Of a stretch of DNA of 64,000 nucleotides, positions 22,045-37,319 are shown in pieces. The stretch covers positions 24,805,761-24,869,760 of the forward strand of contig CM022673.1 of the NCBI GenBank assembly GCA_012295275.1, read 5' to 3'. A model generated the notes under the pieces. That model did no database searches and was not told the DNA's origin. It saw only the letters and a program-made list of their open reading frames with translations. A program made the translations under genes and the position numbers. Every line of letters starts with the position of its first letter. Positions within the stretch are counted from its first letter, which is position 1. The stretch comes from Chrysomallon squamiferum. Its lineage: Eukaryota; Mollusca; Gastropoda; Neomphalida; Peltospiridae.

Positions 22045-25000
22045 AAGTCAGTAATTCAAAATGAATTTTATTCATAACAAAATATATGTGTGTATACATT
22101 TGTTCCTGGAATAGATATTATACAGTGAGCAATACGAAAGGACAGTCTTCCACTTTGGGGAGTGGATAAAGGCATGAGTATGTACAATCATCGTTATCAC
22201 AAGATTAACTTTGAAAAACTCTACAGCAATAACTGTATCCATAGGAAAATGACCATCTGGTATGCAGACCACCTTAATAGCAAGCACCCTCGAGATTAGT
22301 AAGCCTTGTTTATTAACCAATTAGAGATCAAAGTTTTTGCAAAAATGAACAAGATAATTATATTTTTTATTTTTCCATTAATTTTATACAAATTTCTCAT
22401 AAATGTTTTGCTGAAATACTGTGATTCTGCTAAGGGGATTTATTTATTACAGATATAAAAAAAGCCAGATTGAAGATTATTGAGTTAATAATGAGAATTA
22501 AGAGACAGTTCAGAGTCCAGGATTCATTTTTGCCAGTATAAAAATTCCATTTGATCTCAACTCAAAGTGGTGTTTACTTGAATAAAAGCAGTTAATTTGT
22601 GACATTTTTGCTTAGCTATTTTAATAGTAATTTTTTTAGGTAATCGTAAAACTATTGAATTTCCAGAAACAACTGGGAATGATTTCAGAATTTCAGTATC
22701 ACACAAACAGTTCCATGAAAATAAATCTACATGCAACTTGTGCTTGATATAAAAATCTTAAATGTATAGATATATATATATATAAATGTACTGTAAAAAA
22801 AAAGAAAAGTAACTGTTAGATTACAAAATGTTATTTATGTGTATGTAGACCAGCGACTATATAAAACAAGTATTACTAAATTGTAAATGTATTAATAAAA
22901 CTAACAAATTCTAATACTTGGACAGATTAAAAGTACCAAGGATGGATTCACATTTATTTACCACATAATTTGTGTAGTCATAAAGGTAAAAAGAGCTAAT
23001 CAGTGTGACCTCTTTTCAAATGTGTAAAAACCAGCTTGACACATTTTGTATTGACAACGGTAAAGAAAGAAAAAAAAAAATTTAAAATATCTGCAGAAAG
23101 TTTTTTTTAAAAGTGCTGTAGTCTTATTTTTAGCAGTCTGTGTCTTGTCTTTTTTTCTTTTATTTTAATTAGAGATAAAAAAAAAATATAAATAAATAAA
23201 ATAAATGTGAATCCATCAGGCATATAAGGCTTAACAGTGACAAAACTGGTACAAAATGTGCAAAAATATCTAAATCAACAGTAGCTACTGGAGAAATAGC
23301 ATTTCAAATCACATCTTATTTTTTATTTATTTTTTTTTTGTTTTTATTTTTAAATTATGAAAACAAATTATTAAATTCCAAAGCAGTTATCAAGGCTAAT
23401 CATTTATATATATATATATAAAAGGTAAAAATAAGATTACAGTATAGTATATGATCTACAATATATATATTTTCTTTTCTCATCTTTCTCAGTGTATTTA
23501 CAGTTCCTACAATTAATGCATATATAATTATTATTGTGCTAAGTACTTGTTTTAATCAACAGTGTTATATAAAAAATCTACTGTACACAAATCAAGCAAG
23601 AATCGTGGAATGTCTAATTAAATATTTGTATAACAGAACAACGATAAACTCTGGAATGGAATTAAGATTTATAATCATATTGTGGAATAGAAAAATAAAA
23701 CTTACGCAAGTTTTTATTTATGGTAGCTGATATGTACCATTTAGTTTTGGAATGAATAGCTGAAGTGGGCAGAGTCGTATTCAGAATAAATAAAAAAATA
23801 AATAAATAAACCCACTGAAACCAATTTTGAGAAATATCCTGTCCTAACCAGTTATAAATAAATATATGTTGCATAATTTAAAATAATACATTTACCAGTT
23901 TTTAACAACAGCAGTAGGCAACAGATAGGAGATACAAGCAGAATGTCAGTCCAAAAATGCTCACGAAAAAAAGGAAAAAAAGAGAGACATCACAATGAAT
24001 ATTATTCCATAAAGAAAATAATAATAATAAAAAGAAAAATATTTAAAAAATAATAAATCAATTAAACAAATAAAAATAACTAAATCATTTCTTTTTGTTA
24101 CGTTAATTTTATCTTACTTTTTCTGATGAAAAACCAAATGTAGATATATAAGAAAAATTCTCTGAACACTAGTATAGTAATGTCAAATGTATAAAACTGT
24201 CGTCACAACATTCAGTATGTACCATTTCCAAGACAAAGATAAAAAAAAAGAATGGAAAGGCTTTCAGTTAGAATTACTACTCCATGAAGCTGCCATCTGT
24301 TTTAAATCTTACTTTTCTTTTATTATTTTCTTTATCATAATATATTTGTGGACCTTTTCAAGATTCCTCTAGGACAAAGCACCATAATTAACATTAAAAT
24401 TTCTTTAAAAAAATAAAAATAAATAAAAATTAAATGGAATGTAAATTTAGGGAAGAGTCTCCACCAGATAATGGGTGCAATGTTGCAAGAATCATTGTGT
24501 ATATATATATATATATATAAAGACAGATGACTGATCATGGTAAATTGAATATTTGCTGTTGTTAAACATCTTTAACTCGTACTACTTGTTGTTATATATA
24601 ATCTTTCAGTACACAGTATTATGTATCCAAAATATCAAAACATTTCCACAAGTTTGAGGACAAGAGACAATTTTAAAATATGCTAGTAATTTTCATCCCC
24701 ACTTTTGCTTTGAAAACATTAAAATATTCTATGCTATAATCATCAATTAAAATATAGAAAATCAATTTAAAAACATATTTCAGGTATGGGGGTAGGAAAA
24801 AAAAAAAAAAAAAAAAGGAAGAAAAAGACTGGCATCAAAGTTAACACACAGGTATGAATATATAAATGCCTAAATAATTATACTAATTATAATATCGACA
24901 ATTTTCAAAATAGATATAGTTTTATGTATACTTATCTCATTGTGAATGCTATTGTTGCAAACACAAGCAAATGTACAAAAGTTGAAAAATAGAATGTAAG

Positions 25001-25844
25001 TGCAAGATCCGTATCACGATTCTTCTATCTCACAAACTGGAAAGTTTTATCACTGAGTACTAAAAACAGCGTCTGCTAACTTAGTGAACTTAGCAGGGAC
25101 ATGACAGTCAAAGTCTCAAACCAGTTAAAAAAAACACAGAATAATATTTTTTAAATCAAAGTAAACAGACATCTTTTACTTTTTTTTTTCTTTGCTTATA
25201 GGTGAAACATTAAATAAAAAAAAAAAAATTTTTTTCTTAAGCTTGTGTGTATAAAAATGTAAATGCTTTACAAAATTATGCATAAAAAAAAAAAAATGTC
25301 TACCCATTACATTTATTATTTTAGAAGTTCTTCACAATGTGAAATTTATTGGCTCTGAAACAGTACCATTTTACAAAAATGAAGTCTGTACATGTAAATA
25401 ACAGTGTAAATATAAAACTTCTTAAACTGGTTGCAGTGATTCATAATGCTCTGAAAGAAACTTCAGTTTTTCTGGTGACCTTTCATTTTAGAATTCAGTG
25501 TTTGAAAATGTATCTTTTTCTGTTTGCTGAAATCATTTTCTTAATTCATATATGTATGTGTGTATATATATATATATTTATATATATGTATGAACAAGCT
25601 GACATACAGAATCATTTCTAAAAATTAAGAATATTCTTGCAAGCAATTAATCAGATTATTATCTTTTCTTCACATATATAATATATATATATGTCCTAAT
25701 TTTGTTTCAAGATGCTAAAAAAAAAAAAGAGAAAAAAAGACTTGAATCTGATCTTTGACCTGTCTCCCTGCTAAACTTCAAACTAGTAGCCTCAGATTAA
25801 TGGTTATGCATTTCCAAAAGCTGTGAGCGTACAAAGTCGGCCGC
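22045..25844 (-). other. NHERF1: Probable long 3' UTR of the NHERF gene, end uncertain
   Basis: Downstream of the NHERF stop (25845) the minus strand has no further coding similarity. Candidate AATAAA signals on the minus strand include one near 25340 (a short UTR of about 0.5 kb) and AATAAA at 22072-22067 (a long UTR of about 3.8 kb). The DNA between contains A/T homopolymers and small (TA)n runs. The true end cannot be chosen by eye. Confidence 0.3.
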
Positions 25845-26042
25845 TCACATTTGCTGAAACATGTCGTATTTTGATCTGAAGTCCATTTTGATGCCCCGAG
25901 GGTCTGGTTTCTTCTTGGAAGCTAGTCTTTCTCTGTACTCCTTGGCGCTCAGCGTTGTCACGTCGCCATTTGTCTGGGCCTGTGGTACTGCAGCAGGGGC
26001 TGGCTCAGACTTGCTGGACACCTCATTGTGAGTGGTGTTTTC
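25845..26042 (-). CDS. NHERF1: NHERF coding exon 8 (ERM-binding C-terminus)
   Basis: Residues 461-525 and TGA at 25847-25845. It includes [20 protein letters not shown] and [15 protein letters not shown], the ezrin/radixin/moesin-binding helix. The acceptor is GACTGCAG, phase 0. Confidence 0.93.
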   Translation of the reverse strand, partial: ENTTHNEVSSKSEPAPAAVPQAQTNGDVTTLSAKEYRERLASKKKPDPRGIKMDFRSKYDMFQQM

Positions 26043-29000
26043 CTGCAGTCAGAGAACATTTACTTCTTTAGTTAGAAACCTAACCAAAATGTGAAAACTG
26101 GGCTCAGAAAAACCACAGTTATTACAGGACTGCAGATTTTTTTTTTTAATTTTTTAATTTAAATAATTTAACTAGATGGAGACTAGAATGCATTTTTAGA
26201 GATATTTAGTACAAAATAGTTCATAATTAGCAAAACAAATATTTACTATTTCTTTTTTTTTTTTTTTAAGTAGAGTTCTATTAGCACTCATTCAAAAATA
26301 TTTAAGATAAATATTCTGTTGTTTGATTTTAAGAAAAACACCAATAAAACGTGCAAGTAAAAAAAAAAAAACTCAAATATTTGTGTGGGTATATAACAAG
26401 TGATACTTCAAGTAAAATATTTCCAATGTTAAAATTTTTTTTTTTTTTAAATGTATTGATTAACAGGAAATTTTCTAATTTAAGTAATTAGAACTAATTT
26501 TAAATTTCTCAAAATTGCCCAGATTCCTTTGTTTAAATATGATCTTCTTAATTTTTGACTATTATGAGTTTACAAAACACAGTACAAAGCCTTTATTTTC
26601 AAGTAATGCAACCTTGTCAATAAAAGCAAACTTACAACATAAGATGCTTGGCCATTCACTGTTCTGGATGTATCTGAAATGAAAAACAACTGAAGATGAT
26701 TTAACTATAAATTAAATACAATGATCCTTTCAAACGTATCTCTCCCCATGAATAATATCTAATACAGCATTTTGTGTATCATCAAACAGGAAACTTGAAG
26801 GAAAAAAAAAAAAAAAAAAAATCCTGTTCAAAAAGAACCAATGAACAGATTAATATAATCCAATTAAGAAAACAAAATGAAAACACATAACAAAATTATA
26901 ATTAAAAACATAAATATACATTTACAGTTACATTAGTATATAATCAACAAAAATATTACATATTACAAATAAAAAGTGTCTGTTAAAGACATTTACTCTG
27001 TCATCTGTAAATAAGATGTACAAATTATATAATTATTATTAATACAAATTTTGTTTTCTTCTAGAAGTCATTTTGTAAAAATCTAATTTTGAGTGAATAA
27101 ATCTAGCAAACAGGAATTCATGCACATGGCTACTGCAGCTAAACTAAAAATTGACTATAAAAACATGATACAATAAAATACTTCTTGAATAGATCCAATA
27201 TATTAATGCTTCATCTAACTTTCAAATGAAGTCAAATATTAATGCAAGTTAACACGATTAAATGATAATTTATAACATAACTCGTAACAGAAAGAAATAA
27301 TGATAACAAAAAATATATTATTCTGATCATTCGCTGTCGATAATAACAAAAAGACAAATGTAAAATGTGGTGTGAAAAGTATTTCTGTAGCTGCATCAAC
27401 TGTATCAGATTAATTTCTCATGACCTAGAGATATTTCACAAAACCTTTTCTACCCATTACTCCCATATAAATAAGTGCAAACACTCGAATGAACCCAGCT
27501 TGTGTTAATTTAAACCTGACAGTAAAACACCTATGTACTGAATCATCTCTTCTTTAACTGTGGACAACCCACAGCACTGACAAGTATCACATTTCTAATA
27601 ACATCATCCCTTTTTTATTTATTTATTAAATGATATGTTATAAAAAGCATGTGTTATAATAAAAAGCAGTGCAAGGAAAATATTTCTTATCCTAAAGAGG
27701 CTTGGAAATGCACTTTAAAATTCTATTTATTATTCAATGACTTTATGAACTGCCATAACAGAATATGTAAATTAATTATTTTAAAAGAACTTCTATAAAT
27801 AATATCACCAACGTTATCTGTATCTATTTGTTTTCAAAAAGTTCTTATACAATTTAATTGGATATTAATTCAACAATTGGACACTGTGGCTGTTTTGTGT
27901 TCTACTTGTATATACACACATCTGTCATAGCTGCCTGTGTGAAAGTCAATGACAATACTTTCATATTGTTAAAATATGGACAGACATGTTCCTTGTTGCC
28001 TGTGCTTTGAAAAACATGAATAAAACATTGATCACTATTGACATTCTGAACATGTTCTCTATTATAGTGGCAGGCATGCTTTGCTGTAAACACCTATTCA
28101 GTAAGAAAGCAAGCTCTGGTCATAAGAATATTTACAAAAGCTAAATGTCTGGTTATAACTGTAATGTAACTTTTAAGTTTTACGAGTTCCCCATTTTCTC
28201 AAAGGTTTACATTTTAAATACTACTACAAAACAAACACACCTGTCTACCTGTCCATCTACCTACCTACATAACTACTTGCAAATCTTTTTAAATAACTTT
28301 TGAAAATACAAAAATTTATCTTTTGCTCTTATTTCCCAAGTTAACACTTGGATAAGAAAGTGTGAAATGCCAAAAACTGAATTTATTTTTGGGATGTTCA
28401 ATTTTTTTTTGCTCCCTAACAAAATAAAATACATTTTTAAACAATGATTAAAATATTTTTCATTCATTAATTTTAGATATTAATTAAATAAAAATACAAA
28501 CTGAAAACAAATTCAGTCAATGAAAACAAATAATTCAATTTTTGGTTTAAAGAAAATATAATATTAACAAGTATCAAATCTCAACAAACTGAAACTTAAA
28601 ATTGTTCCCATTTTGTATGTTTAAATTTAAATAAATGACAACTAAACTGAAAGACATTAACATTTCTGTTCAGTGTTTGATTTGGTTACATGTGGAACTA
28701 ATCTACAGCTGTCTGTTTCGTACACTGAGAAATTGTAGTTAAATGTCTGATTTACTATTCTGCTAGCAGTGAAGACATCAGAAATCAACTGAATGATTAA
28801 TGAAGACCCCTACAGCTGAGCTGCAGGTAACTTAGTGCTAACTTCATGTAATATTTATCTGTAACATTCACAATAGCTTATCACACCTTGATCTGAATTT
28901 TTCTCGTAATAATTTTCCTATTTTCTGAAAGAATGCCCTGGCCTGAATTATGTAACAAAGTATTTCTAATTTCAGGTTCTTCTCTAAAATAATAGGTTAC

Positions 29001-32000
29001 GTATCTTCTGAAAAACAACCTCGACCTAAATTATGTAACACTATATTTATAATTTTTGACTTTTTCTCCAAAATAATAAGTTAGCTATCTTTTGAAAACA
29101 CACCCAGACCTGAGTTATGTACCAATATATTAATAATTTTAGCTGTGTAAGTGATCTTGCTCAATTCCCAGTAACATGAAGCCAACTCTTTACCAACAAG
29201 CATGCTGTTATAAACATTTAATGTAAACAAGATAAACTCCAAATTATTACTGAAATATTCACATAAAAGCAGTTCTGGACAAAACATAACAAAACATGCT
29301 AGATTAAAAAACACTGAATATACATATGGTTAATACAAAACATATGTAACTTCACAGTGGGTTTGAGGGAATAAAACAAAAAGTTATAGTAAAACAATAA
29401 CATTTAACTTGCAACCTTGTTACATTAACCCAGAGGCAAATTCAGTTTAGTAAAAACAACAAAATACCACATACTGACAAAAACCTGTACATTTACCATA
29501 AAGTTTAATTTAACTTAAAAATGATTCATGTGAGCTAATTTTCATAAGCAAAATCAGTGACAATCTATCTTGTTGTAGAAGACTCTTACAAAACTTAAAG
29601 GTAACAGAAAAAGTTTTTAAAAATTTAATAAGGGCAATCTGATATTACGGTTCTAGACCTTTCCCAATAGCTTGAAAATTGTAAATTTTAACTTTTTGTA
29701 ACGAAAGAGAGAAGTGTGGCTGAACTAAATGTTTAGTTTGTCATTTCTATAAAATAACATTAATTCAGAGTGAAATTATAGTTTTTATAAAACCTCAAAT
29801 TTCAGTAGCAGATCAAAAGTAAAGAACTATTATAATACTAAGTAAAAAAAACCTATTATTACATCTATGAAATAAGCAATCAAATAAAATATGAAAAATA
29901 AATTTATAGTTAGAATTGATATTTCATCTCTCTCTATAAAATAACTATGTGCTGTCCTAGTCTACCTAACTATACCACGAAGATAAAAATCAAAAAAAAA
30001 AAAATACCAACCTTGGAAATTGGATTAATAGTGTTAGGAGAATGAAAAAAAGAAAATATTAGTTACTCTGTCGTGTACGGTTTAACTACACATCTGAAAC
30101 ATTGAAAGTTAGGTTTAATGTTGAAAACGTTAGTATTGTTATGGTCATGCATCAGATAATTTGTGTTACCCTCTGGTTCAGAAAATGGTTCTGGTTCTGG
30201 AACCGTTTCAGGTTCAGGAACCAATTCTGGCTCATATTCTTTTGTTGTTTCATCTTGTATTTCCTCTGCTGTAAAGTATGGTAAAAAAAAAAAAAATAGT
30301 TGTTGTTTCATTTTCTTTGTCTCTTGTATCATACTTCACACATATTATTAGGTTAATGATAGTTATATATAAATATGTATATATATATATATACATATAA
30401 TTTTAATAATGTTGGAAGATACACTGTGCAGAAAATATAATTATCTAGTATTATGGAGGTCACTCTGTTTTCTTTTGTAGATTAACCTGATTTGGCGTTG
30501 TTTAGTTATAAAGTTCAGTTATAAATTAAATAAGCTTCACTTCAGACAATTAGAATAAAAGCCAATTGTTATTAATAAATGTTTTTTTGTTTTTTTTTAT
30601 AATAAAAAAGTTTAAAGGTTTTGTTAGAAAAATTATATTTTTACAATTTTTTGCTATTAGCAGCAAAAAAAAAAAAAAAAAAAAATAAAAAATTCAACTG
30701 AAGGTAAAAAAAAATTTTGTTTCACTACTGCAGGTTCATTTACAAATCTGCATTTTCAACAGGCCCTTTATTAACTCAGTTCTGAACCAGATCCTGCGCC
30801 CTGCTATATCTGTTTAAGATTACACAAGACTTTCTTTTAGACCAATTCAAAAAAAATATATAATTATGGACCAGGATTTTGCACAGACTTTAACCACAAA
30901 CTGGAACAAAGATTTTGGAACACGTAATTTTTTTTTAAACCACATTTTTGGCATAATCTGACATTCTGAGTTCAAAATTTACCCTCGGGTGGAGACGATT
31001 CAGTGTGTTCCACTGTTTTTGCTTCAAACTCTGGCTCCCCATTCTCTTCAAAATGGTGATCAGCCTCACCAGCTGTAGGTTCACCAACTGCTTCGTCAAA
31101 GGCAGCAGTGACATCAGGTTCAGGTTCAGGTTCGTCAGCAGTGGTGGTGGAGGGGGACTCTTCATTAAGGGCCACTGTTTAACGCAAACCATTCATATAT
31201 TTATACCATTTGTTATCTACTAATAGTATACATTACTCAAAAAAAAAAAAAAAAAAAAAAAACTGGGCTGTTTCAGTTAATGTTTCTGGTGCAATATTGA
31301 TAATGTGACATGCAAGCAATTAATGGCCAATATAGTTCAATTTGAGTTAGTTTTCTGTATAGCACACTTTAGTTGATGAAAGTAACAATAAATTCATAGT
31401 ATAAAGATTATAATTTACATGCAATATCCATATTAAACACTATAAAATGATATTTAATTAAAATATGTAAAAACAAACTAGGCGTAAAACCAAAATGGAT
31501 GTATTTATAAAGTCCATTTTTCATTAAGTATTATATTCTGTTCAGAAAGTTTATGAAAACAAAAAAAAATAAAAAATCATGATAAGTCATCATTAAACCA
31601 ATGAAGAACAAGTTTCTGAATATGGTTATCACATTTTAAGGCTGTTTGGCAAACCAGCTATGTAAACTGGTTTTATAACACAGAAATAATTTATCACAAT
31701 TATCTAAAAAACATATATACATTTATATATATATTCAAATCATTAATATTTGGTTAACTGAAAAAGCAGAAGATGAGTGAAAGTTAAGGCTGCCCACACA
31801 CATATATACATCCGAACACCTAGAAAGCCAGATGCTTTTTAAATATTTCAATACTGATGTCAGTGAATACTGAATGTGTCTCTTAAGCTGGATTTCTTTT
31901 TCTACTGCAGTGAATGTGACTGTAAATTTATATATATATATATATATATATATCAAATAAATATACACCATATTTCGTGTTGTTTTGAAGGATATGATCT

Positions 32001-32893
32001 AAAAAAAAAAAAAATTAACATTTCTGTAAAACTGTTCAAAAAACAATATTCTTTTATAAAAAGTTTAACTTATTTTTTTAATTTCATTTACATAAAAAGA
32101 ATATCTGTGAAATGATTGATGATACAAGTGTTATCACAGATCAGTTAATACGAGCAGGAAAACAATTATTTAAAGTTTTGTGTTGTAATGGATGAACGTT
32201 GACTTCCTGCAGGGTGTAACCACTTGTATTGTTTTAGATGAATCATTACTGAACAACAATAAGAAGAAGACAATTCTTCATCTTATCTGTCTCAATAACC
32301 TAACCACTCTTACAGCAACTTAATCCTACAGATTATCACAGCAATTCACTTTTTGAAATGTTCTTCGCAACATATAATTAAAAAAAAATTTGCAAAATTA
32401 AAAAACAAAATCTTCAATTCAACCTACAGTACAGGTGGACACAAATAATTTTATTTTTTCCTCTTTAAGATCAAACATTATTATTGCTGTCACATTAAAC
32501 TAAAATATCTTGTAATATAAAAGGCTCCTCCTTTTCAGAAATAAAAGCAGCATATGAAGGAGAAGAAATAAAAGCTATAGGTATGATGTAGCTAAGCTGG
32601 GTAAAAGAAAACTGTTGTTGTTCTCTGGCGAATGTGTATCACTGTCAGGAACTGCTGCTACTACTGTGAAAAGATATGTTTTTGAGAACAGGATGAAAAA
32701 AAGAAAAAAAAAAAAAAAAAAGCATTGTCCTTGTACCACTGCACCTGCCTTTTCAGTAAGCACAAGCTCTTTTGCTGAAAGCCTGTTACAAAATGCTTAA
32801 AGCTATAGACAAAAAAAAAATATATATAAATATATATATCAATATTTAGTGAAGTCTTGATGAAAAATGTTTCTATACCAACAGTAAATATAT

Positions 32894-32941
<48 letters not shown>

Positions 32942-35900
32942 CAGACAAAGATACATTATGTACAACTTGTGTATTGTGTTCTAAAAAAAAAAACATTGAG
33001 TCATGAGATACTGATGCAGTAAGAAAGACAATACACTTGTCCTATACTTGATATACTTAGAATCTGAAACATCTAGTGCATCTCACATTTTAATTTGGAC
33101 ACCAGAGCTGCTTGTAATTACTGATAACCAGAAAGTATAAAATGGGTCTTTAATTTAAAATAATAATAAATGAATTTTTGAAAAATTTTCAGTAAATAAA
33201 TAAATATCAGCAAATCTAACCCTGTAGATGGTTTAAAAAAAAATTAAAAAAAAAAAAATAATAATAATAATAATAATAAAATAATAAATGATTTTTGTTA
33301 CAAAGTCAGTAAATAAATAAATATTTATAGAATAGTTTAAAAAATAATAATAATAATAAATGAATTTTATTACTCAGTCAGTATTTAAATAAATATTTAA
33401 AGAACAGTTTAAAAAAAAAAAATAATAATAAATTAATTTGGTTACAACGTCAGTAAATAAATAAATATTAACAAATCTAACCCTGGATGTCAAGTAGATA
33501 AAAAAAAAATAATAATAATAATAATAAAAATTTGCTGTTTAAATCTGTCACTGGATGTTTACTGATATTAGTGACTAATGTGACATTTCCACATGTCAGT
33601 TTTATACTGTGTAAACAAACCTACTTCTATTTTTAATCAATGCTCTAAATATTCAGCTGATACATTTTTGTTTCTAATTAGACACTGGCAGTGATAAAAA
33701 TATTTGTCATAGGACATTTTCAGTAAACATTTCAGAAATAAAGACCTGAAACAAAAAATAATCTTGCTTGTTAAGGTTTGTATCAATCTGTTATTTGTTT
33801 ACTTGTACTATATTAATTATTAGTATATCTGCAGCATATGTTCATGTATTAATAACGACCTCGATGTACATTTGAATAGCATATGGACTCAATTATGATG
33901 ATGACTATTAACTTTTCTAGTATTAGAAACACAAATAGAAGCATTTAAAGCTGTAGGTGTGTCTATATTTCAAAGCAGCAGGGAAAATTAGAAAGGTCTT
34001 AAATTTTCACAATGTTTTCTTAATAATCTTTTATGGTGTTCATAAATAAAATTGGAGAAAAAAAAAATAAAAAATTTAATTGGAAGACTTAAAACTAATG
34101 GACACTGAAAGAAAAATAGAAAAATTAAAGCCACTGTGATGATGGTCACTGATGTGTTCATTTAATACTTGAATTAAATGAATGGTGACCATTAAGAATT
34201 TTTTTTTTTGTGTGTGTGGTTGAAATATTAGTAACAGGTGTCTCTATCAAATATGTTAGTCCAAACACTAATTTTTATTATTATAATATTTTTAATTTCT
34301 ATGTATAAAAATATCTATATTAGTATTCAACAGTAAAACTAATAATTATTAAGTTTAATGAAAATGTTATTGTTTGAAAACACAAATATTATATTTCAAA
34401 AACAACAAAAAAACCCCAGATTACAGCAAATTAAAATAAAGATACAAGTTTATCAACACATGATAAATGCTCAGAAATTAAAATATATGTAAGATACATT
34501 TTATAAAAAATACATTATTTAAATCTGTTTTTAAAATAAAAATTAATGTTAACATTAGCAGTCATCTTTTTGAACACTGATCATAAAATGGTTCTCAAAA
34601 ATAATTTATTAGTTATACACAGCCAGACACAAAAAAAAAAAAAAACTGCAGCAATTATGACTTGGTTTGTCACCTTAAAACAGAAATTACATTTAAATGT
34701 TTGTTTTTAGTATATACTTCAGTAAACACAGCTGTTGACTATTAATCACATTTAATTAAGAATTCACTTATTTTTCACTTATATACATGTAAACATAGGT
34801 GACTTGGTCGAGCCTATTTCTAAAGCTGGCTGGCTGTACATACATATTGTCTGTTACAACTATTGTTTATAGAGGGAAGAGACCATAGTAATTGGTTAAT
34901 GAAAAAGGAATGAGATTTGTTAGTTTCCAAGCCCCACCACAATATAATAAGCTAATATATATATTTATTTTTATTTTACCAGTCTCAGCAGCAAATTGTT
35001 CTTGTGCAGTCTCTGGCTGAACTTCATCATTTGTCAACCCCTCTGAAATCATTATTTATCATGTTACACAGAATACATTTAACACATTGCATCAAAATAC
35101 AACAATGAATTTTAATATTAAATCAGTCATGTCTTAATAAAGTAATTTTAACAAATTGTTTTTTTTTTAAAATAGAACCCTGAAAATTAAATAAAAATAT
35201 TATTCACTGAAATAAAAAATGAAAAAGAAGGAATTCGGTTACTGAAATAAAACAAAATTATTTGAAACGTAAGTGAGTATTTACTTCAAATTTAACAATA
35301 TGTATGTATGTGTGTATGTTTGTTTGTAACATTAAAAAATATTTTTAAAAGTTCAACTATGTGTTGTAAAAAATAAACCAGGAAAGATTTTAAATACTTC
35401 AATAAATTATTATTACTACTGATTGTAAATACCAGTTTTTATTAACTATTATAATTTAATATCCACAAAGGAAGAAAAGAAAAAAAAAATTAATATCATA
35501 CATTTAGACATAATACAGATGTATGTAATTTTCACTTTTATAACAATTTTAAAACAAACAGAACCTTGTTACAAGGATCATCCTGTCATTCAGTCAAATA
35601 AAATCAGATGCATTTTATTTCTCATTATTTTGAATAATACTAATAATGATTAAAAACATTTAAGAAATAAAATGATAAAAAAGAAACAGAAAGAAAGTTA
35701 AAAAAAATTACAGTTGGAAAATAATTTAGGACAGAATGATATTAAACAAACTGTAATTGTTAGAAAATATAAATTACAACAAATAAAAAAAAATATCATT
35801 AAGAAATTTATTTATCTATTTTTGTAGTAATTTAGTTGTTTATGAAAATGTCTGATACTATTGCAGTATGATACTTAATGCACTATTAAATAACAAACAT

Positions 35901-36070
35901 CAGAAAACATTACCAGTTAATGATTTTTAATGGAGTTATTAAATGCTATTAGCAAAATAAAATCATACACAGCCCCAAACTTTATTGATTATGTTGTGGA
36001 AATTGGTTAGCTTTGGTTCAGATCAAAATGTCCTCAATGGTGAAAATATGGGTTTCATTTATAAATATTA

Positions 36071-36101
<31 letters not shown>

Positions 36102-36751
36102 TATTAGTTTACAGCAAAACTTTTTTAGTCAAAGTTAAAAATCTGAATTTTTTGTTTTTGAAGCAGTATATATTTTTTATGTTTGTATTTCTCAAATACT
36201 GTCGCTAAATAACTAATCTAAATGTTTTAACAGCAACATTACTGTAACAAGACTGAACAATTTACCACAGTCTCCAGTACTCTTCTCTTTACTTGTTTTT
36301 ATTTGGAATTTTTATTTTAATTACACAAACATCGAATTTATAACTGTTCAAATATACGTTTGCTGGCTGTCAATAAGTTAGGTCAATTAAGCAATAAAAG
36401 CCACATTTAAAGCACCATTGATTAACAGCACATTTGTTTTGTGTTTGTTGTATTTTTTTAAAATTTCATTAGTATTTAAGTCTGGGAAACTACTTTGCAG
36501 CAAGTGAATTGTACAGTCCAACTATACCTTGGCAAGTGAACTGCAAATATGTGAAAATATTTTTCATTAAAATACATTTAAAAAAAGAAAAAAAAGAATG
36601 AAGAATGGAAAAATCTTTAAAAAGATAGAACGTGTTTGAAAATATTAATGGGAAAAGCAAAGTCAATAGGGATTATTTTTCAAATTCCACCAATTTTATT
36701 CTATTCTGTGAATTCATGTGACCAAAAAAACAAAACAATAACATGAAAAAG

Positions 36752-36790
<39 letters not shown>

Positions 36791-37280
36791 AAAAGAATAA
36801 TCAAAGCATGTAAAGCTTGTCACATTTAACTGGCAAGAAAAAAAACCAGACTAAATTTCTAAATTCCTCTCTATAATGTTTACCTGCCCAAAAATGTTTT
36901 TTGAAAAATTTTAATAATAAATAATAATAATAATAAAAAAAACACTAATATAAACAACAGGAAAAGAAAATAAATAATAAATATCTTCAGGCAATTCTTT
37001 TCAGATTTTTGACATTTGAAATATTTTCTCATGATTTTGTTTTGGCATGCAGACATATACACACACAAAATTGTTTGTTTATTTACACACTTGAAAAACA
37101 AAAATGTGAAAATTCAAAAACATAAACCAACCCAGAAATAAACACCAACACCTTCAAAAATTGTTTATAAAAATCTTCCTTTTCTGCAGTGAATGATTCA
37201 CTGGCCATACAACAGTCACTGAATGTCGAGTTTATTTGTAATGAACAGGAAGTAACATTTAAGGAAATTATCAAATTTCC

Positions 37281-37319
<39 letters not shown>

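Noticed and set aside
22072-22320. Minus-strand 82-codon frame starting MVNKQGLL
   Set aside because: No similarity or splice support was found. It lies where the distal NHERF 3' UTR is expected and is probably a chance frame.
36262-36290. Possible 21-nt phase-1 microexon of NHERF reading EKSTGDC
   Set aside because: The donor is acceptable, but the upstream region on the minus strand is purine-rich and lacks a polypyrimidine tract. Chance is more likely.
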